The notes under the pieces were generated by a model. That model searched no databases. It saw nothing but the letters and a program-made list of their open reading frames with translations, and was not told the DNA's origin. From NCBI RefSeq assembly GCF_031344055.1, contig NZ_JADBEN010000003.1: 64,000 bases of DNA; one strand, given 5' to 3'. The position numbers and the translations under genes were made by a program. This document shows positions 39,815-48,771 of this stretch, piece after piece. Numbering within the stretch: the first letter of the stretch is position 1; every line of letters begins with the position of its first letter. The DNA comes from Methylobacillus flagellatus_A. Lineage in GTDB: Bacteria; Pseudomonadota; Gammaproteobacteria; Burkholderiales; Methylophilaceae.

Positions 39815-42634
39815 ATGGACTACATACGTATACGCGGCGCACGCACGCACAACCTGAAAAATGTTTCGCTGGACTTGCCCCGCAACAAGCTGATCGTAAT
39901 TACCGGCCTGTCCGGCTCCGGCAAATCCTCGCTGGCGTTCGACACCCTGTATGCCGAAGGGCAGCGCCGCTATGTGGAATCCCTCTCCGCCTACGCCCGC
40001 CAGTTCCTCGCGCGCATGGACAAGCCCGATGTCGACCTGATCGAAGGCCTGTCGCCCGCCATTTCCATCGAGCAGAAATCCACCTCGCACAACCCACGCT
40101 CAACTGTGGGCACGGTCACGGAAATCCACGACTACCTGCGCCTGCTCTATGCGCGCGCCGGCGATCCGGAATGCCCGGACCACGGCATCAAGCTGGAGGC
40201 GCAAACCGTCTCGCAGATGGTGGACAGCGTCCTGCTGCTGCCTGAGGACACCAGGCTCATGATCCTCGCCCCGGTAGTGAGCAACCGCAAGGGCGAACAG
40301 CTGGACCTATTCGAGGAGCTCAAGGCGCAGGGCTTCGTGCGCGTACGCGTGGACGGCGAGATTCACGAACTCGACAGCGTGCCCAAGCTTGCCAAGACCG
40401 TGAAGCATAACGTCGACGTCGTCGTGGACCGCCTCAAGGTGCGCGCGGACGTCAAGCAGCGCATTGCGGAATCCTTCGAAACCGCGCTGCGCCTTGCCGA
40501 CGGCAAGGCCGTGGCGCTGGAAATGGACAGCGGCAAGGAACACCTGTTCTCCGCCAAGTTCTCCTGCCCGGTGTGCGACTACTCACTTGCGGAGCTGGAA
40601 CCGCGTCTGTTCTCCTTCAACAACCCGATGGGCGCCTGCCCGAAGTGCGACGGCCTGGGCCAGATCAGCTTTTTCGATCCCAAGCGCGTGGTCGCCTTCC
40701 CGCACCTTTCGCTTGCCAGCGGCGCGATCAAGGGCTGGGACAAACGCAACCAGTTCTATTTCCAGATGCTGCAAAGCCTGGCTCAGCATTACGGATTCGA
40801 CCTGGAGACGGCTTTCGAGGCATTGCCCGATGAAGTGCAGCAGGTGCTGCTCAACGGCAGCGGCAAGGAAGCGATCACTTTCCAGTACCTCAACGAGCGC
40901 GGCAAGCTGTATGAAAAATCCCATACCTTCGAAGGCATCCTCAACAACCTGCAGCGCCGCTACCACGAGACCGACTCCATCACGGTGCGCGAGGAGCTAT
41001 CCAAGTACCTCAACTCGCAAGCCTGCCCGGATTGCGGCGGCACGCGCTTGCGCCGCGAGGCGCGCCACGTCAAGGTAGGCGGCAAGAACATCCATGAAGT
41101 GTGCGAAGCCCCGCTGCGCCAGGCGCTGCATTTCTTCGAGCATATCGAGCTGACAGGGCAAAAGCTCGCCATTGCGGACAAGATCGTGCAGGAAATCGGC
41201 AGCCGGCTGAAATTCCTCACCAATGTCGGGCTGGAATACCTCTCCCTGTCCCGTTCCGCCGAAACCCTTTCGGGCGGCGAGGCGCAGCGCATCCGCCTGG
41301 CCTCGCAGATCGGCTCCGGCCTTACCGGCGTCATGTATGTGCTTGACGAACCCTCCATCGGCCTGCACCAGCGCGACAACGACCGCCTGCTGCAGACCCT
41401 GGTGCGCCTGCGCGACATCGGCAACAGCGTCATCGTCGTCGAGCACGACCAGGATGCCATCATGGAAGCGGATTATGTAGTGGATATCGGCCCCGGGGCA
41501 GGCGAGCATGGCGGCAACATCGTGGCCGCAGGCACCCCGGCCGAAATCCAGAACAACCCGCAATCGCTTACCGGGCAATATCTCAGCGGCGCCAAGGAAA
41601 TTGCCGTCCCCAAGAAACGCCACGTCCCTGATCCCAAGCGCTGGCTCAAGCTGACGCAGGCCAGCGGCAACAACCTCAAGAACGTGGACCTCGCGTTGCC
41701 GGTCGGCCTGCTCACTTGCGTCACCGGCGTATCGGGCTCGGGCAAGTCCACGCTCATCAACGATACCTTGTACCGCGTGGTCGCACGGCATCTTTACGGC
41801 AGCTCGACCGAGCCAGCGCCTTTCGAGGAAATCTCCGGCCTGGAATTCTTCGACAAGGTCGTGGATGTCGACCAAAGCCCGATCGGCCGTACCCCGCGCT
41901 CCAACCCGGCCACCTACACCGGCGTCTTCACGCCCATCCGCGACCTGTTTGCCGGCGTACCGGAAAGCCGCGCCCGCGGCTACGGCCCCGGCCGCTACTC
42001 CTTCAACGTCAAGGGCGGACGTTGCGAAGCCTGCCAGGGCGATGGCGTGATCCGCGTCGAGATGCATTTCCTGCCCGATGTGTACGTGCCTTGCGACGTC
42101 TGCAAGGGCCACCGCTACAACCGGGAAACACTGGAAATCCATTACAAGGGCAAGAACATCCACGAAGTGCTGGAAATGACCGTGGAACAGGCGCGTGAAT
42201 TCTTCGATGCCGTGCCCGTGGTCGCCCGCAAACTGCAGACGCTGCTCGATGTCGGCCTCGGCTACATCACGCTGGGCCAGTCCGCGACCACGCTGTCGGG
42301 CGGCGAGGCGCAGCGCGTAAAGCTGGCGCTGGAACTATCCAAGCGCGATACCGGCAGGACCCTCTATATCCTCGACGAACCTACCACCGGCCTGCATTTT
42401 GCCGACATCCAATTGCTGCTCGACGTATTGCACCGTCTGCGCGACCACGGCAACACCATCGTCATCATCGAGCACAACCTGGACGTCATCAAGACCGCGG
42501 ACTGGATCATCGACATGGGCCCGGAAGGCGGCGATGGCGGCGGCACCATGATTGCCTGCGGCACGCCGGAAGAAGTTGCTGATACCAAGGCCAGCTATAC
42601 AGGCAAGTACCTGAAGCCGATGCTCAAGCGCTAA
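39815..42634 (+). CDS. uvrA: Excinuclease ABC subunit A
   Basis: 939 residues, usual length. Two ABC ATPase modules (Walker A GLSGSGKSS near residue 35 and GVSGSGKST near 645). Signatures LSGGEAQRIRLA and LSGGEAQRVKLALEL, Walker B motifs VLDEPSIGLHQRD and ILDEPTTGLHF. Zinc modules CPVC...CPKCDG, CPDCGG and CEACQGDG...CDVCKG. It finds bulky DNA lesions together with UvrB in nucleotide excision repair. Divergent from the MFS-ssb pair with a 94-bp shared promoter region; I found no convincing LexA box there. It is followed by the second copy of the long palindromic repeat. Confidence 0.98.
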   Translation: MDYIRIRGARTHNLKNVSLDLPRNKLIVITGLSGSGKSSLAFDTLYAEGQRRYVESLSAYARQFLARMDKPDVDLIEGLSPAISIEQKSTSHNPRSTVGTVTEIHDYLRLLYARAGDPECPDHGIKLEAQTVSQMVDSVLLLPEDTRLMILAPVVSNRKGEQLDLFEELKAQGFVRVRVDGEIHELDSVPKLAKTVKHNVDVVVDRLKVRADVKQRIAESFETALRLADGKAVALEMDSGKEHLFSAKFSCPVCDYSLAELEPRLFSFNNPMGACPKCDGLGQISFFDPKRVVAFPHLSLASGAIKGWDKRNQFYFQMLQSLAQHYGFDLETAFEALPDEVQQVLLNGSGKEAITFQYLNERGKLYEKSHTFEGILNNLQRRYHETDSITVREELSKYLNSQACPDCGGTRLRREARHVKVGGKNIHEVCEAPLRQALHFFEHIELTGQKLAIADKIVQEIGSRLKFLTNVGLEYLSLSRSAETLSGGEAQRIRLASQIGSGLTGVMYVLDEPSIGLHQRDNDRLLQTLVRLRDIGNSVIVVEHDQDAIMEADYVVDIGPGAGEHGGNIVAAGTPAEIQNNPQSLTGQYLSGAKEIAVPKKRHVPDPKRWLKLTQASGNNLKNVDLALPVGLLTCVTGVSGSGKSTLINDTLYRVVARHLYGSSTEPAPFEEISGLEFFDKVVDVDQSPIGRTPRSNPATYTGVFTPIRDLFAGVPESRARGYGPGRYSFNVKGGRCEACQGDGVIRVEMHFLPDVYVPCDVCKGHRYNRETLEIHYKGKNIHEVLEMTVEQAREFFDAVPVVARKLQTLLDVGLGYITLGQSATTLSGGEAQRVKLALELSKRDTGRTLYILDEPTTGLHFADIQLLLDVLHRLRDHGNTIVIIEHNLDVIKTADWIIDMGPEGGDGGGTMIACGTPEEVADTKASYTGKYLKPMLKR

Positions 42635-42655
42635 AACGGCATACCATCTCCGAAA

Positions 42656-43280
42656 GGGCAAGCGCAGCGAAGCCAAGTGTGGGGTTTGACTTTTCTCCCC
42701 GTCTGGCTGCGCCGAGTAGCGCAGCTTTTAATGGAAACAGGACTGGCGTCTGTCTGAGCGCAGCGAGTTCAGCCAGTCCCCATTAAAAGCGAGCAACGCA
42801 GGTTGCCCGGAACAACGTTCCGGGTCGCAGACAATCGGGTCGCCTTTTCTTTCGTATCTTTCTTTTGGCGAAACAAAAGAAAGATACTCGCCCGGCGGGG
42901 CGAAACCCTTCCTCTCGCCAATCGCAGTATTGATGAAGACGGAAAATCGTTGAGCTTGATGGGATTGGGATGTTGAAGGATCAATGGTCTTGACCACTGT
43001 TGCAGACCATTGGCCCGTTGCCTTTCGCTTGTCAGCGAGTTACTTTCATTTGCTTCGCCAAATAAAAGTAACCAAAGCAAAGGCGACCCCAGAGTCTGCG
43101 CCGGGAGCAAGCTCCCGGTTCCCTGCGTTGCTCAATCTGTCTGGGAGCTTGCTGAACTCGCTGCGCTCAGACAGACGCAAGCTCTTGATCCAGACAGATC
43201 TGCGCTACTCGGCGCAGCCAGACGGGGAAACCAAACCCAAGGTCAAAAGCAACAGCGACTTGGCTTCGCTGCGCTCGCCC
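42656..43280. repeat. Long nested palindromic repeat, copy 2
   Basis: A 625-bp homologue of the element at 24717-25361. The right end keeps the terminal inverted repeat; the left end is shortened and diverged after the first ~22 bp. Hairpins at 42806-42824, 42854-42887 and 43040-43071 match those of copy 1 in place but differ in sequence, with paired changes on both arms. It lies in the convergent gap between uvrA and a PEP-CTERM gene. Open frames inside it are not treated as genes. Confidence 0.92.
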
Positions 43281-43284
43281 TAAT

Positions 43285-43318
43285 AAAAAAAACGGCCTTC
43301 CTTATGGAGAGCCGTTTT
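43285..43318 (-). terminator. Intrinsic terminator of the lamin-tail PEP-CTERM gene
   Basis: AAAACGGC and GCCGTTTT arms enclosing a short inner stem, with eight Ts on the minus strand. It lies 30 bp after the stop codon of the gene at 43348-44043 and directly beside the end of the long repeat. Confidence 0.8.
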
Positions 43319-43347
43319 CATTTAGATAGTACTTTTAGCTTTACCGC

Positions 43348-44043
43348 TCAAGCTGCCTTACGGCGGCGTGCTGCAAAACCTACCAAGCCAAGGCCGGCCA
43401 GCAGCAAGGCATAAGTTTCTGGTTCCGGTACAGCCGCAATCGTCAGGTTGGTCTGGCCAGGGCTGCCGATATCGCCCACTGTGGAACGCCAGGAGCCTTC
43501 GGAATCGCCCACTTGCGACAACACCCAACCGTGTACGTTGTTTTCGCCCAGCACGTCCACGCTGCCAGGAATACCGCTGTTGTAGCGGGCGCGAATACCA
43601 CCAATGGTATTGTCGCCATAGGTCAGGCGGTCCACCAGGTTTTCATCGGCATCGTAGATGTTGATTTCATCAGCGCGGCCCAGATTGGGGTTAAAGTCGC
43701 CGATGATCTTGACGGAGTCATCCAGGCCCCAGCGGGTACGGAACAAGTCAGCGCTGATTTCGGTCAGGATGACGGACTCGCCAGCCTTGACGATGCCAAA
43801 ATCGGACAGGTCGAAAGTAAAGCTTTGACGGCTGTCGTCGTCGTAGCTCCAGTAAGTGAAATCGACGTCGAATTGGCCAAGATTGGTAAGCTCGATGTAC
43901 TCGCCCTTTTCATCCGCAACGCGGCTCTGGTAGTTCCACTCGGTGATATAGACGTTGTAGGCGTTAGCCGCGAAAGCAGGAACGGCGGAGAAAGCGCTGG
44001 CAGCGAGAACACCGGCAGCAATCAATTTATTGATAACATTCAT
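43348..44043 (-). CDS. Lamin-tail-domain protein with PEP-CTERM anchor
   Basis: 231 residues: signal peptide (MNVINKLIAAGVLAASAFSAVPAFA), a lamin-tail-like beta-sandwich (about 28-140: NVYITEWNYQSRVADEKGEYIELTNLG, then FDLSDFGIVKAGESVILTE), and a PEP-CTERM tail (VPEPETYALLLAGLGLVG, then ARRRK). Bacterial lamin-tail domains occur on secreted or surface proteins, often nucleases or adhesins, as likely binding modules; no catalytic domain is present here. The ribosome site AGAGAGG is clear. It lies 65 bp downstream of the 44109-45020 gene in the same direction and could be co-transcribed with it. Confidence 0.9.
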   Translation of the reverse strand: MNVINKLIAAGVLAASAFSAVPAFAANAYNVYITEWNYQSRVADEKGEYIELTNLGQFDVDFTYWSYDDDSRQSFTFDLSDFGIVKAGESVILTEISADLFRTRWGLDDSVKIIGDFNPNLGRADEINIYDADENLVDRLTYGDNTIGGIRARYNSGIPGSVDVLGENNVHGWVLSQVGDSEGSWRSTVGDIGSPGQTNLTIAAVPEPETYALLLAGLGLVGFAARRRKAA

Positions 44044-44108
44044 GATTAACCTCTCTGATTTGAAAAATATTATTAAAAAACAACAACACAGGCACTACAG
44101 AAGAATCT

Positions 44109-45020
44109 TTATGCAGCGCGGCGGCGTGCAGCGAAACCAAGCAGGCCAAGGCCGGCCAGCAGTAGTGCATAGGTTTCAGGTTCAGGCACGGCAGGCGTCG
44201 GGCGCAGGAATACAAACACGCGAGGCTGTTCATCAGAAATATAAATATTGCCCAGTTCATCAATTGTCACGCCTTCGGCAGTGCCACTCAGACGGCGGAG
44301 ATCGATGGAGCCCAGTATTTCGCCGGTACGAGTCACTTCCAGCAGCAGGCGTGACTCCTGGCTGATGATCAACAGGTTGTCATCCAGTCCGGTGCCGAGG
44401 AATGAAGGCACAGTAGCAAGCACTTGCACATCGGAAAGGTCCTGCAAGCCAAGCAGTGCGGCATTGAACAAAATGCTCTGGCTGCCTGTGCGGGCATCGA
44501 AATCAACTTCAGCCTCGTAAATTGCCTGAGGATTCTTTTCCTTCACGGCAATCAAGGTGTTAGTACGCGGATCCCAGCTCAAGCCCTCCAGGCCCTCGTT
44601 ATTGCTGTAGTTACCGAAAGAGTAGGCAGGCGTAACTGAGGACAGGCTCAGCGTCGTGCCAGCCTGGTAATCAATCTTGTACACGCTCTGGGTACGCTCT
44701 TCGCCCAATGCGAACTGGCCGTTGCCGATATAAGTCAAGGATTCGGCGTCGAAATTAGAGCCAAAATTCAGTGTCATATGACCGACGACTTCGCCGGTCT
44801 TGGTCACTTCGACGATGGCTTCGGCCTCATCGCCGACGACGAACAAGGTGCCGGTATCCCAGTTGTAGGTAATGGCCGAGGCTTCGCCTACCATGCCTAT
44901 CTGGCCGGGCAGGTTGAATCTGTAACCCAGGGTGTAGTCGGAAAGGTTGAGAGAGGGTTGGGCAAATGCCAGGGCAGACATGGAAAGCCCAGCAAGGAGC
45001 ACTAGAGTACGCGCAATCAT
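44109..45020 (-). CDS. SdiA-regulated-domain beta-propeller with PEP-CTERM anchor
   Basis: 303 residues: signal peptide (MIARTLVLLAGLSMSALAFA), a propeller-like body of the SdiA-regulated family (ASAITYNWDTGTLFVVGDEAEAIVEV, AESLTYIGNGQFALGEER, NEGLEGLSWDPRTNTLIAVKEK), and a PEP-CTERM end (VPEPETYALLLAGLGLLG, then ARRRAA). Function of the family is unknown; it is often surface-linked. Start at 45020 has the TTTTTAGGGGAATTT leader also found before the genes at 82 and 779; the frame is open to 45119 but that part is not signal-like. Two GGACTA/AGACTA half-sites lie about 100 bp upstream. Confidence 0.9.
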   Translation of the reverse strand: MIARTLVLLAGLSMSALAFAQPSLNLSDYTLGYRFNLPGQIGMVGEASAITYNWDTGTLFVVGDEAEAIVEVTKTGEVVGHMTLNFGSNFDAESLTYIGNGQFALGEERTQSVYKIDYQAGTTLSLSSVTPAYSFGNYSNNEGLEGLSWDPRTNTLIAVKEKNPQAIYEAEVDFDARTGSQSILFNAALLGLQDLSDVQVLATVPSFLGTGLDDNLLIISQESRLLLEVTRTGEILGSIDLRRLSGTAEGVTIDELGNIYISDEQPRVFVFLRPTPAVPEPETYALLLAGLGLLGFAARRRAA

Positions 45021-45118
45021 TTGAAATTCCCCTAAAAATGGTGATGCAAATATTGTTGATAGTGAACAAGCGGAGGGAATATTGCAGACGGCGAAAGACA
45101 ACAGGATGAAGACGTGCA

Positions 45119-45136
45119 TAGTCCTCCACCTAGTCT
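45119..45136 (-). promoter_or_regulatory. Direct half-sites of the TAGTCC motif
   Basis: TAGTCC at 45119-45124 and TAGTCT at 45131-45136 are direct repeats 12 bp apart, about 100 bp before the start of the SdiA-regulated-domain gene. Unlike the other sites they are not an inverted pair. They are listed as a weak member of the same motif family. Confidence 0.25.
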
Positions 45137-45240
45137 TGAAAACAGGCTCGAGAGACTATTTGCCTTTAAAATGAAGAAAGAAAATGTGCCGCATTAGCCG
45201 ACGCAATGCGGTCGAATAGCAACTTGATAGGAAAAGATAA

Positions 45241-45669
45241 TTAGTTGCTGATGTGCAGCTTCATGGCTTGATGCGGGATGCCCGCATCCATGTACTCTTC
45301 GCCGACGCCGTGGAATCCGGCCTGCTCATAAAAAGCCAGCGCATGGGTTTGGGCGGAGACGTGGATATCGAACCAGCCATTCTGCCGGCACGACTCGATG
45401 GCTGCCTGCAATAGCGCTTGGCCGACGCCTTGCCTCCGCCAGGCCTGCAAGACGGCCATGCGGCCAATGCTGCCGTCGCTGAGGATACGCGCACAACCGA
45501 TCGACTTGCCGTCCTCTGCGACGGCAAGCAAATGCAGGGCCGTCTCGTCCAAGCCGTCCCACTCCAGCTCGGCCGGCACATGCTGCTCGTCAATGAAAAC
45601 TTGCTGGCGAATCGCCGATATCTGCGTTTGATCGCTTTCCCAGTCAGCCTGCCTTACATAAAAGCTCAT
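45241..45669 (-). CDS. GNAT-family N-acetyltransferase
   Basis: 142 residues, a single GNAT domain. N-terminal part VRQADWESDQTQISAIRQQVFIDEQHVP, the acetyl-CoA loop RMAVLQAWRRQGVGQALLQAAIE, and the C-terminal HVSAQTHALAFYEQAGFHGVGEEYMDAGIPHQAMKL. The QVFIDEQ and ALAFYEQAGF phrases are typical of the ElaA/YjcF-like group of small cytoplasmic acetyltransferases. Substrate unknown. ATG at 45669 preferred over 45705 (AAAGAA upstream, normal family start). Confidence 0.9.
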   Translation of the reverse strand: MSFYVRQADWESDQTQISAIRQQVFIDEQHVPAELEWDGLDETALHLLAVAEDGKSIGCARILSDGSIGRMAVLQAWRRQGVGQALLQAAIESCRQNGWFDIHVSAQTHALAFYEQAGFHGVGEEYMDAGIPHQAMKLHISN

Positions 45670-45845
45670 GTCAGTGTTCTTTCTTTTCTTGTGAGGGAAA
45701 TTCATGCCGGCCCAGCCATGCAGCGATCACAAGTATTGCGGTGCATGGCGCTTACAGGCATCATCTATGCTCGCCTCGATTGATGAAATCGATATAAAAA
45801 TTAACGTAGACACATGTTTGTGTACTTGGACGAGAAGGTAAGACG

Positions 45846-46250
45846 ATGACGAAGTTTTTAGGTTTCCTTGGACGTATTCTATTGGCGCAAATTTTCCTGG
45901 TCGCCATCCTGTTCCAGCTGGCGATCATCTTTCAAAACCCCAGCGGCTACGAGCAATATCAGATGTATCTCGGCCACTTCGGCTTGCCGGGCGTTTTCGC
46001 GCCCTTGATGATCCTGGTGCAGTTGATTTTTGGCCTGAGCCTATTGCTGGGCTTCAAGACCAAGCTGTCCGCCTATGTGCTGGCAATCTATGCGATCTTC
46101 GTCGCCATCTTCCTCAAGCTGCCCGACCCTACCCCCGGCAGCGGCTTGATCGGCCTGATGCAGTACCTTGCCCTGGCCGGAGGCTATATCACCCTGGCCT
46201 TGCACGCGCCGACGGCATTCAGCCTGGACAACCTGCGCAAACAATCCTGA
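45846..46250 (+). CDS. DoxX-family membrane protein
   Basis: 134 residues with four membrane helices (about 7-27, 50-70, 75-94, 102-120). The start FLGRILLAQIFLVAILFQLA and LGHFGLPG, then LGFKTKLSAYVLAIYAIFVA, match the DoxX/DoxD family of inner-membrane proteins, some linked to quinone or thiol redox. Single gene with its own terminator 18 bp downstream; divergent from the acetyltransferase gene. The exact role is not known. Confidence 0.88.
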   Translation: MTKFLGFLGRILLAQIFLVAILFQLAIIFQNPSGYEQYQMYLGHFGLPGVFAPLMILVQLIFGLSLLLGFKTKLSAYVLAIYAIFVAIFLKLPDPTPGSGLIGLMQYLALAGGYITLALHAPTAFSLDNLRKQS

Positions 46251-46267
46251 CGGCAGCTCATGCACAC

Positions 46268-46296
46268 AAAAAAGGGCGGTTTGACCGCCCTTTTTT
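46268..46296. terminator. Bidirectional intrinsic terminator
   Basis: AAAAAAGGGCGGT, short loop, ACCGCCCTTTTTT. It lies between the convergent DoxX gene and ispH, with T runs on both strands, so it can end both transcripts. Confidence 0.93.
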
Positions 46297-46314
46297 ATTT
46301 TTAATTTCGATATT

Positions 46315-47241
46315 TCAAGCCTCGGCCAAGTTGCGCGGTATCTTGAACACCACGTTTTCCACCACGCCGTTGAGTTCCTGTACCTCGGCAGCCCCCAGCT
46401 CCCTGAGCTTGTTGATCACTTCCTGCACCAATACCTCGGGTGCGGAAGCGCCCGCAGATACGCCTACGCGCTTCTTGCCGGCGATCCAGGCAGGGTCGAG
46501 GAAAGAGGCGTTATCGACCATGTAGGACTCGATCCCCTGGTTCTGCGCCACTTCGCGCAAACGGTTGGAATTGGAGCTGTTGGGCGAGCCCACCACGATC
46601 ACGAGATCGCAATCCCGCGCCATGACCTTGACAGCATCCTGGCGGTTCTGCGTCGCGTAGCAGATGGAATCGCTGCGCGGCGGGGTGATCTCGGGGAACC
46701 TGGCCTTGAGCGCGCTCACGATCGACGCGGCATCGTCGATCGACAAGGTCGTCTGCGTCACATAGGCCAATTGTGCCGGGTCTTTCACCTGCAGCGTCGC
46801 CACATCCTCCGGCGACTCCACCAGGTACATGCCGCCCTCGGACTGGCCCATGGTGCCTTCCACCTCGGGATGCCCCTTATGGCCGATCATGATGATTTCC
46901 TTGCCGGAGGCGCGCATCTTGGCCACCTCGATATGCACCTTGGTCACCAACGGGCAAGTGGCGTCGAACACCTGCAGGCCGCGGGCTTCCGCCTCGGCAC
47001 GCACGTCCTTGGAAACCCCGTGCGCACTGAAGATCACGGTATTGCCAGCGGGCACCTCGTCCAGTTCCTCGACGAAGATCGCGCCTTTTTTCTTGAGGTC
47101 ATCCACCACGAACTTGTTGTGCACCACTTCGTGGCGCACATAGATAGGCGCGCCGAATTTCTCCAGCGCCTGTTCGACGATAATGATCGCGCGGTCTACG
47201 CCTGCACAAAACCCGCGCGGGTTGGCTAATACAATATCCAT
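46315..47241 (-). CDS. ispH: 4-hydroxy-3-methylbut-2-enyl diphosphate reductase
   Basis: 308 residues. The three iron-sulfur cysteines are in place: GFCAGVDRAI, FDATCPLVTK and SICYATQNRQDAV. Also VRHEVVHNKFVVDDLKKKGA, IGHKGHPEVEGTMGQ, GSPNSSNSNRL and VGVSAGASAPE. It makes IPP and DMAPP in the last step of the MEP isoprenoid pathway. ATG at 47241 chosen (normal family start MDIVLANPRGFCAG); the frame extends to 47298. Confidence 0.98.
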   Translation of the reverse strand: MDIVLANPRGFCAGVDRAIIIVEQALEKFGAPIYVRHEVVHNKFVVDDLKKKGAIFVEELDEVPAGNTVIFSAHGVSKDVRAEAEARGLQVFDATCPLVTKVHIEVAKMRASGKEIIMIGHKGHPEVEGTMGQSEGGMYLVESPEDVATLQVKDPAQLAYVTQTTLSIDDAASIVSALKARFPEITPPRSDSICYATQNRQDAVKVMARDCDLVIVVGSPNSSNSNRLREVAQNQGIESYMVDNASFLDPAWIAGKKRVGVSAGASAPEVLVQEVINKLRELGAAEVQELNGVVENVVFKIPRNLAEA

Positions 47242-47275
47242 AGTCTCTCTACAATGTCGCTCGCTGCAACGCTTG

Positions 47276-48190
47276 TCACTGGCCCAGCCAGTGGGCAAAC
47301 GTCAGCAGCAGCAATAATCCGATCAGCAATACCAGCACACGCCAGACGAGGCCCACCGCGCTGCGCAGGTAGTCCGCATCGGCGGCATCGCCCAAGCCGA
47401 TTTCAGGGCGGAACACCAAAATGCCGTTCATCGGCAACGGCTCGCCTATCCTCACGCCCAATGCGCCTGCGCCGCTCGCGAGGATCATGCCCATCGCCTT
47501 GTCCGACCAGGTCTCGGCCTGGGAACGCCAGCAATAGATCGCGTCCTCGAAATCGCCCACGATCGCAAAACTGCCCGCGGTCACGAATGCGGGCGGCCAG
47601 TTGAGCCAGCGGAACACCTTGCGCGCCCAGTCATTGAAGGGCGTCACTTCATGCGGCTGCCACTCCATGGTAACTATATGGGATAACCGATAGAACAACG
47701 CGCCAGCAGGGCCGAGGATGACAAACCAGAAAATCGGCGCAAACAGGCCATAATGCGAACGCGACAAGACCGTCTCCACGCTCACCTGCGCTACCTGGGT
47801 CAGCGTGAAGCTGTCGCTGTCGATTTTCTCCCACTGCCCCAGCAAGAGGCGGGCCTCGTCGATATTGCCGGTGCGCAATGCGGCAATGATCTCCTCCGCA
47901 CGCGGGCCGAACTGGCTCAAGCGCAAGGTGAAGTAAAGCAGCGCCACGCCGAATACGATGCCGAGAATCGCGTTCACCTGCAACAGCACGTAATAGACCG
48001 CGCCGACCAGCAGGCTGGGCAACAGCACGACCAGCGCCCAGGCCGTCATGCCCTGCAGACGGTTGCCGCCGTTGAAGTTACGCTCGAGCAGCTGGACCAA
48101 GGGCGCGACGATCTCCTGCAACCAGTCCAGCTTGCGATGCGGCCGATAGTAAGTCAGCGCCAGCGCGCCAATCAGTGCAATGAAGTTCAA
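47276..48190 (-). CDS. CobD/CbiB-family inner-membrane protein
   Basis: 304 residues with several membrane helices (about 45-75, 130-160, 280-303). The N-terminal phrase MNFIALIGALALTYYRPHRKL and ILGIVFGVALLYFTLRLSQFGPRAEEIIAALRTG fit the betaproteobacterial CobD/CbiB family. CbiB proper joins aminopropanol to cobyric acid in cobalamin synthesis, but no other cobalamin genes are here, and many of these short homologues are of unknown role (AmpE-like). It overlaps the GyrI-like gene by 4 bp and is followed by ispH after 34 bp. Confidence 0.85.
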   Translation of the reverse strand: MNFIALIGALALTYYRPHRKLDWLQEIVAPLVQLLERNFNGGNRLQGMTAWALVVLLPSLLVGAVYYVLLQVNAILGIVFGVALLYFTLRLSQFGPRAEEIIAALRTGNIDEARLLLGQWEKIDSDSFTLTQVAQVSVETVLSRSHYGLFAPIFWFVILGPAGALFYRLSHIVTMEWQPHEVTPFNDWARKVFRWLNWPPAFVTAGSFAIVGDFEDAIYCWRSQAETWSDKAMGMILASGAGALGVRIGEPLPMNGILVFRPEIGLGDAADADYLRSAVGLVWRVLVLLIGLLLLLTFAHWLGQ

Positions 48191-48771
48191 GGCGATTCTC
48201 CCGCATTGCGTTCCGTATTCTGTTCCGCTTCCTCGACAGGCTCCAAGGGCATTTCGACACTCAGCACGCTGTCATCCACAATCTCCACTGTGGGCAGGTT
48301 CAAGGTCGTATCCTTGGCTTTGACGAAATCCAGCACTTTGGAATATGTCTTGCCGTAAGCAAGCAAGGGATGTGCCTTGATGCTCGCGACGAACACCTTG
48401 CGCACAGGCACGGTATCCACCTGGATCGGTGCGGCCGGCTTGGCGTCGGCGTCAATGATGAACCCTGCGCGCGCATGCAGCTCCTTGTACGGCGTGGTGC
48501 GCGGATCGCTGAATATCAGGGTGATTTCCGGACCGGGCTTTATATTCTGCTCCACCAGCTCGTGCAACACCTCTTCCTGCTTGCTGGAAAGCTTGGAATA
48601 CGGCCCTTCGGCCTCTAGGTAGGCGTAACGGTAATTGCCGCGCTCGGCGATCTCGACATCGGCAGTTGAAAACAAACCCCACCACCACAGCACCAGGGTC
48701 ACAGGAATCAGGAATACCAGCAGGAAATAAGGTAATTGTTTTTTCACGGTCTTGACCACACCATCAGACAA
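48187..48771 (-). CDS. Membrane-anchored GyrI-like domain protein
   Basis: 194 residues: one N-terminal membrane helix (about 12-32, QLPYFLLVFLIPVTLVLWWWG) and a periplasmic GyrI/SOUL-like domain (about 38-165: VEIAERGNYRYAYLEAEGPYSKL, IIDADAKPAAPIQVDTVPVRKVFVASIKAHPLLAYGKTYSKVL). Such domains bind small molecules; no enzyme motif is visible. It is translationally coupled to the CobD/CbiB-like gene (ATGA overlap), a pairing that suggests shared function. The first 40 bp upstream hold no obvious operator. Confidence 0.8.
   Translation of the reverse strand: MSDGVVKTVKKQLPYFLLVFLIPVTLVLWWWGLFSTADVEIAERGNYRYAYLEAEGPYSKLSSKQEEVLHELVEQNIKPGPEITLIFSDPRTTPYKELHARAGFIIDADAKPAAPIQVDTVPVRKVFVASIKAHPLLAYGKTYSKVLDFVKAKDTTLNLPTVEIVDDSVLSVEMPLEPVEEAEQNTERNAGESP

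Noticed and set aside
40997..42163. A 388-codon minus-strand frame inside uvrA
   Set aside because: Antisense shadow of a complete, conserved uvrA.
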